Source: Hydrangea macrophylla
Lineage: Eukaryota; Streptophyta; Magnoliopsida; Cornales; Hydrangeaceae
Reading direction: 5' to 3'
Assembly (NCBI GenBank): GCA_033977485.1
Contig: CM066983.1
Location: forward strand, 62,491,010-62,555,009
DNA length: 64,000 bases
This document shows positions 19,652 through 30,369 of this stretch, piece after piece. The position numbers were made by a program, and so were the translations under genes. The notes beneath the pieces are model-generated. The model did no database searches. It had not been told where the DNA came from and saw only the letters and a program-made list of their open reading frames with translations. Every line of letters begins with the position of its first letter. Position 1 is the first letter of the stretch.

Positions 19652-21236
19652 GGGTAAATTATGTAAAGACCCCCTCTACTATCACCGGTTTTCACTTATA
19701 CCACCTGATCTTTTTTTTTTTTAACACACTGACCCCCTCATGTATACTAGTTTGACACTAACACCCCTTTCGTTTCTTGAGCCATCAAAAAGTTGACGTT
19801 TATGCTGTCACATGAGAACAATCATTGCTATATGACTTTTTTACCCCTGGGCATTCAAGCTGGTGAGAATAGTGATATAACCTCTGTATTATCTACCTCC
19901 TCTTCACCTACCAAAGAACCAAGAGATGAAGAGCCCAAAACCAAATCAAAAATCCCAAAAGTTGTTAAATTGAAAACACAGTGGGAAAGAGAGTGTGAAA
20001 TAGTTGTTTAATTGAAGAAATTTCCAATTCTACAAGTAAAGTTAGTGAGTTGGTTCAAATTGTGCTGATTTAGAAAGAGATGATCAAAGGTATGTAACTA
20101 CTAACTACACAATGTTTTGTTTTAAATCATGTATATGGATATGTATGTACATGTATAGAAACACTTGCACACTGTTTGTGCTGCTGCTTTTTTTTTTTTT
20201 TTTTTGGTATGTTTACCAAATAGTCAATACTCTAGATTGTGAAAAGAGGAAGAAGAAATTTTCATAACCCTTTTCAGTTCATTGATTTTGAAATCACAAA
20301 ACTACAAAGAACCCTAGATTGTGTATGCTTGATTTCGAAATCTCAAAACCCTACACATTTTTGGAATCAAAACGGCAAGAAGGAAAAACCCCTTTGCCGA
20401 ATATTTTTGGTATCTCGAAGCCCTAAAAATTTCGAGAATAGAATAGAAAACTTACAGATCGACTATATTTCTGTAACCTTTAAGCTTGACAAATGATTTC
20501 GGACCTCCACAACAAACGATCCAAGGGATTAACGTGATGATTTGGTGAAAAAATTAAGGGTTTTTTTTTTTAGCCATTTCTGAGAGAGGTTCATCGAAAA
20601 ATATGGGGTTTACACCGGAAAGAAGGTTCGCCGTGAATAGGAAGCCGAAAACAACCATGGAGGCGGAGGAAGAGGCGGCAGGTTCTTCCCCAAACAGTGC
20701 AGCGTCGTCGTTTCAGATGGATTTCTGCAGTTGGTGGTAACATTAATACTAATAAGAGAGATTTTCAGGCTGCAGGCAATGATGTCGTGGAGTTTGAGAG
20801 AGGCTCATCGAGAGCCAGCGACGAGGACGAGAATGGTCCGAAGAAACTGAGACTGTAAAAGGATCAGTCGGCTTATCTTGAAGGAGCTTCAAAGAACACA
20901 ACACTTTAAATCTTGTAAGTTTATTTTTAGAGAGACAGAGATGAGGGAGAGAGAGAGAAAAAAAAATTCTAGAGAGAGAAAGAATGGGCCATTTAGTTTT
21001 GTTTATTTATTTATTTATTTTATTATCGTCCTTTAGCTTTATGTACTGATGGGTTATGTTTTTTTAATGGTGTAGAAACAAATGAGGGCAAGTAGGTAAT
21101 TTCTTGAATTCTGGCACTTACGTTAGTTAATTTGGCCCCTCAAATACATGAGGTGGTCAGTATGTTAAAAAAAAAAAGATCAAGGGGTATAAGTGAAAAC
21201 CGGTGATAGTAGAGGGGGTGTTCACATAATTTACCC
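19652..21236. mobile_element. Mutator-like element with long TIRs carrying gene fragments (Pack-MULE type)
   Basis: The ends are inverted repeats of roughly 95 bp. The left begins GGGTAAATTATGTAAAGACC and the right, reading the other strand, begins GGGTAAATTATGTGAACACC. Both continue with CCTCTACTATCACCGG, TTTTCACTTATACC and a GATC-T-run-AACA block. Both flanks are A runs, so a 9-bp duplication cannot be measured but is possible. The interior has no transposase. It carries HD-Zip class II coding fragments (20655-20916) and other sequence of unknown origin, including an open stretch at 19860-20011 ending QWERECEIVV. Long TIRs around host gene fragments without transposase define Pack-MULEs. 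Confidence 0.75.
20655..20916 (+). pseudogene. captured HD-Zip class II transcription factor fragment (HAT-like)
   Basis: The ATG at 20656 opens MEAEEEAAGSSPNS and SSFQMDF, typical of the acidic region before the homeodomain in HD-Zip II proteins. After a frameshift around 20730-20740 it continues NKRDFQAAGNDV, then SSRASDEDENG and KKLRL, then KDQSAYLEG, which is the start of the homeodomain. There is a stop (CTG TAA) where the family has Ser, and a one-base loss before FKEHNTLN. The fragment ends exactly where HD-Zip II genes have an intron: AATCTT followed by GTAAGT. The rest of the homeodomain and the zipper are missing. It cannot make a DNA-binding protein and is best seen as genomic sequence copied by the surrounding Mutator-like element. 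Confidence 0.8.
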
Positions 21237-21433
21237 AAAAAAATTAATGCTATATGAAAAACAAATGCACGAAGTTATCAATAATATTATCTTAAGAAGT
21301 ATTCTCATTTTTCTCAATCAACTGATTCAAGATGATGAACTTTTGTAATACCCTGAATTTTTTGAGAGTATTAATAAATAAACTTTGTTTCTATGTACTT
21401 ATATAAATTTTTCTTTTCATTGGTGAGGTTTAG

Positions 21434-21631
21434 TTATCAATCGATTGCCTTTGTTCCCAATCCATGGACATTTTTTGATACCAATCGATTGACATATTCC
21501 CAATCGATTGCCATTATACTGACTAAAAGTAATGATGTGGCAACATCCCAATCGATTGCCATCTTTTTCAATCGATTGCCTTCAAATATCTGTTGTCAAT
21601 CGATTGACTTATGCCCCAATCGATTGGCATA
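21434..21631. repeat. CAATCGATTG palindrome array upstream of TATA box
   Basis: Seven copies of CAATCGATTG lie within 200 bp, most preceded by CC or AC and followed by CC, AC or GC. Spacing is irregular. The array ends about 60 bp before the LTR TATA box. Confidence 0.95.
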
Positions 21632-21689
21632 AGCTGAGACAAGTTTTCTTCTTTACTTGAGAATTAAACGTGTGGCACTCTCACAACTC

Positions 21690-21699
21690 TATATATATG
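21690..21699 (+). promoter_or_regulatory. LTR TATA box
   Basis: TATATATATG follows a C-rich stretch (CTCACAACTC) and lies between the two palindrome arrays. The homologous minus-strand LTR has TATATATA at 14258-14265. Confidence 0.6.
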
Positions 21700-22027
21700 A
21701 GTCCATTCATATATCTATACCTATTTCTATAGATATACACCCACACACACTCACTGCCTTGGGCAGAGAAGAAGAAGAACCAGGAAGAGAGAAAGAAGGA
21801 GAAGAGAAAAGGAGGAGAACAGAGAGAGAGCTAGACAGAGAAGAAAGAGAGAGAGAGCTTGAGTTTCCAAGCTCACACAAGCCGAACATACCCTTGGTGA
21901 GTTCCTAACTCACTTGGTCCCTTTATGTGATGTTTTTACAAGTTATTATGAAGCTTAGATGTGTTAAATACATGATTTTTACGTTGATATATGTTATTTT
22001 TACAATCTACTGGTGAAGAGGAAGTAC

Positions 22028-22200
22028 CAATCGATTGGCATAATTACCAATCGATTGCCATCAGTCTGGACCCAACCCGATTGGATAGAATTCCAATCGA
22101 TTGAATCGATTGACATTGTTTCAGACCCAATCGATTGCCATGATTCTCAATCGATTTTTTTATCCCAATCGATTGGACCTTATACCAATCGATTGGTATG
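22028..22200. repeat. CAATCGATTG palindrome array downstream of TATA box
   Basis: About seven units occur, including two overlapping ones (CAATCGATTGAATCGATTG) and one decayed unit. It starts about 330 bp downstream of the TATA box and ends next to GCAGAACATGGAT, a landmark shared with the minus-strand LTR. Confidence 0.95.
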
Positions 22201-22514
22201 AGCAGAACATGGATTCTTTTGCCTGTTTATTATATAAGAGGTTCGATTGTTCGTTTTTCGATTTGGATTTCTGTTATGCGATTCTGGGTGAATCTGGGAA
22301 AATGTGACAACATAGATAAGTATGATTAAGAATAATGGATTAATAAAAGGATGTGAGATATTATGCGGTTCATGTATAAGTTCGGTATCCGTTTCTTTTA
22401 ATCAGAGTAGTCAGGCCACATGGGGAATTTGTCATGTGTCGATATTAGAATGTAACTCAGGTAGGTTTGGTAAGTTCTGGGAATGGTACGTGGACGAACG
22501 TTTGATTATGATAT

Positions 22515-22740
22515 GCTCTTAAAAGCCGGTGAACGGAAAAATGTTCTTAAAAGGCGGTGAGCTGGAAAGTATGGTAGCTGACACTGAGTCGTGGCAATAG
22601 ATGATATGCCTTGTTCGAAACGTTATGTCCTGAAATGCGGTGAACAGGATACATTGTTCTTAAAAGCTGGGGACGGACTGACGTGGAGTCCATGATATGC
22701 GGTGAGCAGGATATATTGCTCTTAAAAGCGATGGACAGAA
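22515..22740 (+). repeat. diverged 28-29 bp tandem repeats within LTR
   Basis: The words CTTAAAAGC, GCGGTGAACAGG and ATATATTG recur in order about six times. The homologous LTR on the other strand has four better-preserved units with CACCGCTTTTAAGAACTC at 13175-13360. Confidence 0.75.
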
Positions 22741-23422
22741 TAAGGGTGTATCCCTAGAGTTAAATGATTGAGTTTGTTCCATTCAGTCAGGATATGTTAA
22801 TATCGATCTTTGAGTAACAAGACGATAAGGGTTGGTTTACGAGGTTGAATAAACGAACAAGATATAATTATTATTATAGTAAAACGTTAACTCGTGTTTT
22901 CATAAGCTTGTGTTTACTTCAGATAACTGGTACCTTGTTAGTTTATACACACTCAGCTCTCAATAAGCTGACGACCTTTATTGCCTGGACTTTCCCTAGT
23001 CTAGACTATCGTGTACCTCATTTTATAGGTGACGAAGTCTACAACAATAGTTCCTATCCAGGAGAAGAATACACCGAGGGTGTCCCCACTGATGATGGTT
23101 ATACTAGGGAGGACTATAACGCTAATATTTACGCCAGCTGAAGACCTGGAGATAGTTTATATTATTTCTGCTTAGTTGTTTTGTTATATTTGATACTTGG
23201 GCATATGTTGCTTCCAGACCTTATATTCTTCCGTTGTAGCTTTACTGCTGTAATAACTCTGATGTTTGTTAATATAATAGGTTTCATTTATATTACTGTG
23301 GGTTGTTCTTGTTGTGGACTAGTACTGTGTGGTGTGGATCATTTGTGACTTTCACCAGTCATTCCCTATGGACCTATAAAGGAAATTATTTTTCTCTATT
23401 TATGCTATTCCGGGGCGTGACA

Positions 23423-24050
23423 ACTTTGAATTAAAATTCCCAAAAAATGTGAGCAGGATGGAATAAAATATGAGCATGTTTGAGCTATCAGTAGCTGCTA
23501 ATAACCATTCGGCAATTAAGCACCTTCAAATGCTGAAATTGAACGATTGTGCGCAAAAGATTTATTAAAATTTTTTTAAAAAAATTCCAAGCAGGACTAA
23601 CTAGGGTTATAGTATCATGTTGAGCAAAATGAAGAAAAATGATTCAAAAAATTCACCCTAAGTAATTTGGATCGAGAGTTAGTTGTGGTTCGTAACAAAC
23701 GGGCCATTTGTTCGCCAAGTGATTAAGATAGCTCACCTTGATGGATGCCAAAAGGCAAAGAACCAAAATTTGAAAGAAAGAATATAATACAGGATGAAGA
23801 ATGTTTTGGTTCGTAAATTTGGTTTTCTAATGTTTTGCCAGTTACACATGTAATTGTATATAGTACCATCGACCACTAGCTAGCTAGCTATCACATCATA
23901 TGGTCATTACAATTTTAGATTTTCAAAGTCTTTAAAAATTTTATGGTTGTTCCCCATATTTCGCATATAGTGGTTTGAAGAGTAAACTAAATTAGTAAAA
24001 GACAAACCAATTTCTTCATAACTCTTTTTGGTGGAAAAAAAAGGGGGTTC
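23423..24050. other. non-coding sequence between solo LTR and CACTA end
   Basis: No gene or repeat boundary could be recognised. The first five bases are the second copy of the solo LTR target duplication. Confidence 0.5.
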
Positions 24051-24535
24051 CACTACAACAGATTTGACTTTTGTGGAGCGCAAAGTGCATCACAAATAAT
24101 CAAAACGCTTATTTGTGATACGATGATGCGTCACAATTGGCTTCACAAAATCCTTAGTCGCAAATAATCATTTATGGCATGGTCAACACGTCACAAACAA
24201 CACTATCATTTGTCACGCAATAGTGCGTCACAAATAATAGCTGACAGTGTCACAAATAAGCTGCCATGAATAATAAATATACGCACGACAAATACGAGTA
24301 TTATTTGTGACCGTATACATGTCACAAATAGTGACTGTTTGTGACGTGTATATGCGCCACAAATACTGAATAACTTCAATTATTTATTATTGTTTGTGAC
24401 GCATAGTAAACGTCACAAATACAAATTGTCAGTTTCAGAATGTTATTTGTGACACATCTATATGTGTCACAAATACTCTGTTATAGTATTTGCGACACAT
24501 TAAAATGCGCCACAAATGGTACATGGAAATTAATT
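24051..24535 (+). mobile_element. CACTA element terminus with subterminal repeats (truncated)
   Basis: It begins CACTACAACAGATTTG, a standard CACTA terminal repeat. It then carries many ATTTGTGACGCAT-type and GTCACAAATA units in both orientations to about 24535. The matching TTGTAGTG end was not found downstream, so only one end is preserved or the element is longer and decayed. The motif is like that in the 3498-3966 remnant, so the two may belong to one family. Confidence 0.75.
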
Positions 24536-26040
24536 TTTTTTTTCCTAATTTGATAAATTTACGTGTTATATACCTGCGATAATACCAATATTTCAAAAAC
24601 ACAACTACGATACGCATGCACAAGATATAAACATTGACATATAATTTAGGGATCAAGTCCAACATCAAAATAAAAAGTCTAACATCCAAAATACTAATCC
24701 ATATACAAACAGAAAATTAAGTTTAAGTTTGTTCCAATATAACACTAATATTCAACACATACAACATCTGAAATAAAAAAAAACATATCCAACATCTTCC
24801 ACCATCAAATGTAACTTCAAACCTGAAATGTGAAAAAAAAAAAAAAAAAAAAAAAAAAAAACAAATAAATAAATAAATTACATTTTAGCCAATTCAAGAA
24901 GAATTATAAAATGAAAAACTCAAAAGCCATATTTATTTTGAAGTCTAACTAGGTAAATGAAAAAAATAACTTGTGACATGTAATTCAGATATACGCTTTT
25001 TTTAATTGCTTTTCTTGCTAGTTTCATTTATAAAACAATAATCTGGAATGCATTCAGAATATACATTTATAAGGCTTGAATACTTGAAGCTAATTCAGTA
25101 CGTTAGACATTAATTTTGGAGAAAGTTAGAAAATTTGAATCAACAGGACATTTATGAGTTTAAAATGGGTAAATATAAAAATTTAGAGGGGGCACCAATG
25201 CCTATAATACAAAATACATAAGTTAAAAAAATATATTCGAAAAGTTGAGAAGGGGCACGTGCGCCCCACTTGTTCCTATGGTAGCTTTGTCCCTGCATGT
25301 GGTACAACCATTAATGCAATTGGGAACTAACATGAAAAAAACTAGGGGTGTTTAAGAAAGCTGAAAACCGACCAAACACCGATTGGTCGATTTATTAAAA
25401 GAATGCACAAGATTAACCGATTGAAAACCAACCGATGCCACCTAGCTAAACCGACCAACCGAAATTAAAAAGTCAGTTTTAAAACCAAAAAAACAAAAAT
25501 AAATAAATAAATAAATAAACATGACCAAATCCGAGAACTCCCCTGACAAATTAAAAACTCAAATAAGATATGAGCTTATCAGGTTACGAATCTTCTTTTG
25601 CTTGCTGATGTGAATGCCCACAACCACACACACACACCCACCCCCAATGATGTGGGGACTCAGAAAGATTCAAAGTATTTATACAACTGGGGAATCAAAG
25701 TGGGCAAAGAGAATAGAAATTATTGTTCTTTTCAGAAAATTCCCCATCTTGAAAATAAGAGAACTAGTTTACAGGTGACAACGATCACCCAAATTCTTCT
25801 GCATACTCACTTTTTTTTGGTTTAATTTTTCTCTTCTTTACTTTTCTTTTCTTTATTTTATTATTATTTTATTTTTTTGGTGCTTTTTTTTAACACTTAC
25901 CCATAGCCACAGGCTTGTAAGATGCTAATGTCCATTTTCATTGTGGATATCCAAAAAGAACTTTTATCTCAGATTCTTTCACTACCGGACCTTAAAGAAG
26001 AGCAAAAAATAACAACACACATGAAAATCTAAGATTGTTT
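24536..26040. other. AT-rich sequence with poly(A) and decayed repeats
   Basis: A pure A run lies at about 24833-24861. Around 25345-25460 the words ACCGACCAA and AACCGATTG recur (similar in style to 15095-15838), probably a decayed DNA element. No gene is supported; the 75-codon frame at 25598 begins in a CA microsatellite and shows no family features. Confidence 0.45.
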
Positions 26041-26049
26041 ATTCTAAAC

Positions 26050-26570
26050 AAAATGGGCTACTTACATATTACCCCTTTGGTTAACTGCATTCACTTTACC
26101 CCTCTATATATGGTTCAAAAAGTTGACAGTTAACCTACTTGTGGCTTTGGACTAAAATCAAACTACTAATATTTCTCTCAAAATAGCCCCCCCATGAGAA
26201 TCAAGTGTTAAAATTAGACTCACATAGGAGAGTCTAACCATCAGAATAAACCCCATATAGGCAGTTAATCCCAAAATTAGCTCCACAAATGGGTTAAGTG
26301 TTAAAATTTAACTCACACAGGTGGGTCAAATGACAACATTATCCACCTAGAGGGCATTAATCCCAAAATTAACCTCACTAAGGGGGTTAAGTGTTAAAAT
26401 TTTTGGCAAATTTTAGAATTTTCATTAATATATTTTGAGAAAAATCTTAACAGTTTCACTATAATCAAAAACCATTGGGGGGGGGGGGGGTAAATGTTCA
26501 CTTTTGAAGCACAGGGATAAAGTGAAACTGAACCAAACCACAAGAGCATAGAATGAAATTAACCAAACAA
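26050..26570. mobile_element. probable MITE/MULE-like inverted-repeat element
   Basis: The left side reads TTCACTTTACCCCTCTAT then GGTTCAAAAAGTTGAC. The right side, on the other strand, reads TTTCACTTTATCCCTGTG then CTTCAAAAGTGAAC and a CCCC run. The interior (about 26195-26400) has diverged tandem units with TTAATCCCAAAATTA and GTTAAGTGTTAAAATT. The G run at 26478-26490 belongs to the right end. Termini and target site were not resolved. Confidence 0.4.
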
Positions 26571-28444
26571 AAATGAGGAGTATTTTGCACGAGTTAGAGT
26601 AAGTCTCGTGATACAATGGCCGATAAGTTAGTCATATATGGTGCCTCACACCACGTCTCATGATAACAAAGTGTGGCACTCCAATTAATTTGTCTCGTGA
26701 TAACATAGTGTAACACACCAATCTTATTTAGTTTTTTTGTTAAAACTAACATGCAGTTTTATACATTTTAAGTTTTAAGATATCCTAATCACTGAATGTA
26801 ATCTATTTCAGTGCTTCAAACACTATTTTTAGTATTGCAAACTCGATCGCTTAAAATTTCAGTGCTTAAAATTCAACGCTTAATTTTTGAAACTTAATTT
26901 TCAGTTTCATCAAATGGGCTCTTAGTTAATTTTTTTCCCTTGAGGACCGTTATCGATGTACTCTATAATCTTCCATTTCCGCTTCTTAGTATAGAGAAAA
27001 TCTCAATAACTCTATAAATGTAGCTCCAGTTTTCAAGACCACCACATAAACTTTGGACATTTCTTTTGTGTGAAAAAGCTTCAATTTGTTGCTTGTTAAA
27101 TTTAGTAATTTTTTTGCAATTTCTTGAATAAATTTTTTTTTGAAAAATTATAAAAGGTTGGTTGCCAAACGGACTCTACTTTTTCAATAATCTCAAATAA
27201 TTGGCTAACAAATTGGTACCAACTTTTTTTTTAATGATCTATCTTCACTCAATCCTTAGAAATTTGACAAAACCCACCTACAGTCTATCTCTTTTCCTAG
27301 ATCATCGAAATTCCGTTTTGGAAACTGAAATCGTCGAGCTGCTTGAGCGAACACGATGGTTCTATACAAGAATGAGGTTTCCTAATCTGATTGGGAGAGC
27401 ATATAATTAGGATAATTTCCAAACATGATTGGTTTCCTAATTGCATAGGAATACTTGTAAGAGAAGTTTCTTGGTGGAGAAGACTTACCATGTGGGTAAT
27501 TAAACTACTTCTACTAGGATTAGGCAATTGTATTCTATATAAATAGCAACCTATGGTGAGAATTATAATTGTTAAGAGAACTTGAATCTAGAGAGAATTT
27601 AAGAGAGAACACAGAGAATAATTGGGAGTGTGTGAGGCATCTACTTTGGGGGTTTGTTTTCTTTAATCAATAAAAAGTTGTCGTTCTTCGTGTGTGTGTG
27701 TGTGTATTAGAGGGGGGTTAAACCACATTGAAAATCTAGTATGTCTTTTCTTTGATTTTTTTTCTCCTTTCATGTGTGTTACTATTTGATTGTTTTCGTG
27801 GTCTTGGGCACAACACAAACCATCTCCAATAAACAAGTTATTTTAGTTTTTCAAACAAAATAGCTAGCCAGGTGGCCTTTTTAATCAGCTCCAGCTGGCT
27901 TGTCATCTAGCCAGCTACTTTAACTTTTCTGCAATAGGCTAACTAATGAGTCCATATATTTTCTCTTTGAACCTGATCAATTGATGGATTTTCTTCCAAT
28001 ATCAATTAGCGCAAGTCTCAACCATACAAAATGAAATGAAATTTTGTGCAAATTCAACTTTAAAGAGTAGATAACTAAAATAAATTTTAGCTAAAGAATC
28101 TAGCCAAAATTAATATAGAAAAATTAGGCTAAGATCCTTAAGATTGAGTTAATAAGCCCAAAAGGACAACCCAATATACCTCCAGTCCAAAGGTCCTCCC
28201 ATTTTGCTCTTTTTTGGCAAAAGTCTCTCAGTTTTTAATTTCATGTTTGGAGACAAAATTTCCCCTGTCGCCGTCGATGCTATGCCATCGATCTGCATCT
28301 TTGTTCATCACCATCTCTGATCTCTACCATCATCTTCTGTATATCATCGATCTCCATGGATGTACTTATGTTTACTTAGTTGTGAAAAAAGGGAGGCTTG
28401 TATAAATGTGTATGTGTAGGGGGTTGTGCGTGTGTGCATATATA
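26571..28444. other. non-coding sequence, possible decayed LTR at 27340-27800
   Basis: No gene is supported. The stretch from about 27340 to 27800 has the style of a copia LTR: a TATA-like TCTATATAAATAG at 27534, a run of GAGAGAAC words, a polyadenylation-like TCAATAAAAAG, and a (GT)n run at 27690-27706. Its ends and target duplication could not be found, so it is not called as an element. Confidence 0.35.
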
Positions 28445-28516
28445 TATATATATATATTTTGCTCAGCAAAGGATCAAATTTATTAAAACAAAACCCATGA
28501 AAGGGACATTTTACAC
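28445..28516 (-). mobile_element. candidate LINE 3' end with TA-rich tail
   Basis: Read on the minus strand it goes from AACAAAACCC-type text through TTTAATAAATTTGATCC, TTTGCTGAGC, and into an (AT)n tail at 28438-28459. Plant L1 elements end in this way. It is separated from the 28881-29150 segment by the TRIM, whose target duplication shows the two were once joined. Confidence 0.4.
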
Positions 28517-28880
28517 TATTGAGTTGGAGCATCCAACCCAATACTAATTGGCAATGGGTAGAGTAGCCCTATTTCCTTTTATATTTAGTAGCAAGGTTTT
28601 AAATTCCCGATGTGGGATTAAAATCTCAACACGCCCTCGTAGGTGTGGCATGATTGAGAGCCAACACGTGGAGCACACATGCATATTGCTTATTGAGTTA
28701 GGGTAACGTGGACGTCGTGGAGCACATGTAGCCAACTGTGCCTGGCAATAACCAGCTCTGATACCATGTTGAATTGGAGCATCCAACCCAAACCAATTGG
28801 CAATAGGTGAAGTAGCCCCATGATCATATATATTGAGTAGCAAGGCTTTAAATTTTTAATGTGGGATTGTAATCTAAACA
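28517..28880 (-). mobile_element. TRIM retrotransposon, complete, 364 bp
   Basis: The LTRs (minus strand) are 28880-28767 (114 bp, starts TGTTTAGATT, ends TTCAACA) and 28631-28517 (115 bp, starts TGTTGAGATT, ends CTCAATA). The primer site TGGTATCAGAGC lies at 28766-28755, directly after the 5' LTR, and matches initiator Met tRNA. GAGGGCG directly before the 3' LTR can serve as polypurine tract. The element is flanked by TACAC at 28512-28516 and 28881-28885, a perfect target duplication. It has no coding capacity. The LTRs have diverged clearly, so it is old. Confidence 0.9.
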
Positions 28881-29150
28881 TACACCAACATCGGAGAGCA
28901 ATACCCAAACAAGCAGAACAGCCAAAAGGAAGTCTTAACAACACAAACAACCAAAACCAAAACCACACCCAAAGAGAGAAAGATAAACCACTCAAGACAA
29001 CCCCAAAAAGGGAAGACAAACCCACAAAAAAACCTTAACAAAAACAACGAAAAACATTAGCCAAAGCCAATGAAGCTACAAAAACCAACCAACAGAGAAA
29101 ATCCAAAAGACACCACCAAAAAACAAGATCCACAAGAAGCCACTATTGGG
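28881..29150 (-). mobile_element. candidate LINE 3' region
   Basis: On the minus strand this is T- and G-rich, with translated runs of Leu, Phe, Val and Trp (such as FSLWVWFWFWLFVLLRL), the composition often found at the 3' end of plant L1 elements. It continues the tail at 28445-28516 across the TRIM. It is weakly supported. Confidence 0.3.
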
Positions 29151-30369
29151 AATTTTGAATGATAAATTAGCTTTTAATTGAATGGATTATTTGGTCATGC
29201 CAAATAGACCCTTAGTCGAATGGATATCACGATTGATGAACAGTCTCCTTTCGAAAGGTTGTGACTGTTGAATAGTCTTCTATAGTCTATATATATGGGT
29301 CTTGTTCATTCATTTAGGGAGAGAAAAATTAGTTAGTTTCATCATTTATTAATGTATACATATAGAGTATATGTCAGTGGCCGAGAGAGTGCAAATACAA
29401 GTATGGTTTGCTGGAACCTTATTATTAATTTGAAGTGCTTCTATAGTAAGGGGGAGATCGTTGTATTCTAGGCAAAAAATGGCACAAATTCGTGAGCACC
29501 AATGCTGGGCATAATTGTCTTATAACATAGTGTCCACACTAGACTTGATCTAATATTCTGTATTGCATCTATATCAGGTCATGTTTTATTTTACAATATT
29601 TATTATTACTTTTAGATTTTAGAGTTTTACAGATTTATACATCCCAATATATTTTGGATAACAGCCACCACAGTGCAACAAACAAAGATCCAATCAAACT
29701 CAAAACCATCAAAGTAAGAGGAATATCCCCCAAGATAAAACAAGACAACCAACTGCTAAAAAGCCGACAAAACTGCACTGCATCAACAAACAAAACACTC
29801 TGAGCAAGCAGAAAAGGTTCCAAACACCAAACAAGAAATTGACAATAACTCCAACAGAGAGGCCACCAATTGATCTTCCTAGATCCAGAATCGGCTCGGT
29901 CCTACACCCCAGTTCAATAAATTTATCAAGAATATCCTCTTAATTTCTTCAAAAGATAACCCAATTGCCTTCCCTAATTCCTACATAACTTTAGTGTCCA
30001 GGAAAATCACCCTATTATGATTTTAGAATCCATCCTCGAAAATAGAACCAATAGTCCGAGCTTCCAACAAGTTACAAACCTTTTCCATAGATAATGTAGG
30101 GATGATTACAGAGACCGATTTAGAGGACTTATTTGCCTTACATTTAGTTGTAATATTCCATTTAGCTCATTCAGGAAAGCATTCCAATATAAGATCAATC
30201 ATTTTCTGTCTCCCAACTCTTTTTTTCAGTCTTCAAGATTCAATATGTTCAACATTAAGATTGAAATCATCCCCCTCAATATTTGTTTCCCACACAGAGA
30301 TATCATCATCAGACCCATGTTTTGAAGGACAATCACCATCAAAGATGTCATATCTAGGTGGAAGAAGGA
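29151..30369. other. unassigned sequence, probably parts of LINE and an inserted LTR-like piece
   Basis: 29155-29640 contains retroelement-like text (AGTAAGGGGGAGATCGTTG at 29447) but ends could not be placed. 29640-30370 on the minus strand continues the composition of a LINE body, with a Leu/Ser/Phe-rich frame (29823-29635) but no recognised domain. Confidence 0.3.

Larger units (their letters stand above)
21344..23422 (+). mobile_element. solo LTR, Ty3/gypsy-like, palindrome-rich
   Basis: It starts TGTAATACCC and ends GGGGCGTGACA. It is flanked by ACTTT at 21339-21343 and again at 23423-23427, a perfect 5-bp target duplication, so it is a solo LTR left by recombination between two LTRs. 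A TATA box lies at 21690-21699. CAATCGATTG arrays lie at 21434-21631 and 22028-22200. At 22515-22740 there are about six diverged units of a 28-29 bp repeat with CTTAAAAGCGGTGAACAGG. It is homologous along most of its length to the minus-strand LTR split between 5426-5635 and 12694-14597. Confidence 0.92.

Noticed and set aside
20655..21631. Link between the captured HD-Zip II fragment and the CAATCGATTG arrays of the adjacent LTR (HD-Zip II factors bind CAATSATTG)
   Set aside because: The LTR palindrome is 10 bp with a two-base centre, one base longer than the known 9-bp HD-Zip site, and the fragment lacks the DNA-binding part. Proximity looks coincidental.
27340..27800. Solo copia LTR
   Set aside because: TATA-like and polyadenylation-like signals are present, but no TG...CA ends with a target duplication could be found.
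28517..28880. Cassandra-type TRIM with 5S rRNA promoter
   Set aside because: The LTR is about 115 bp and has no 5S-like internal control boxes.
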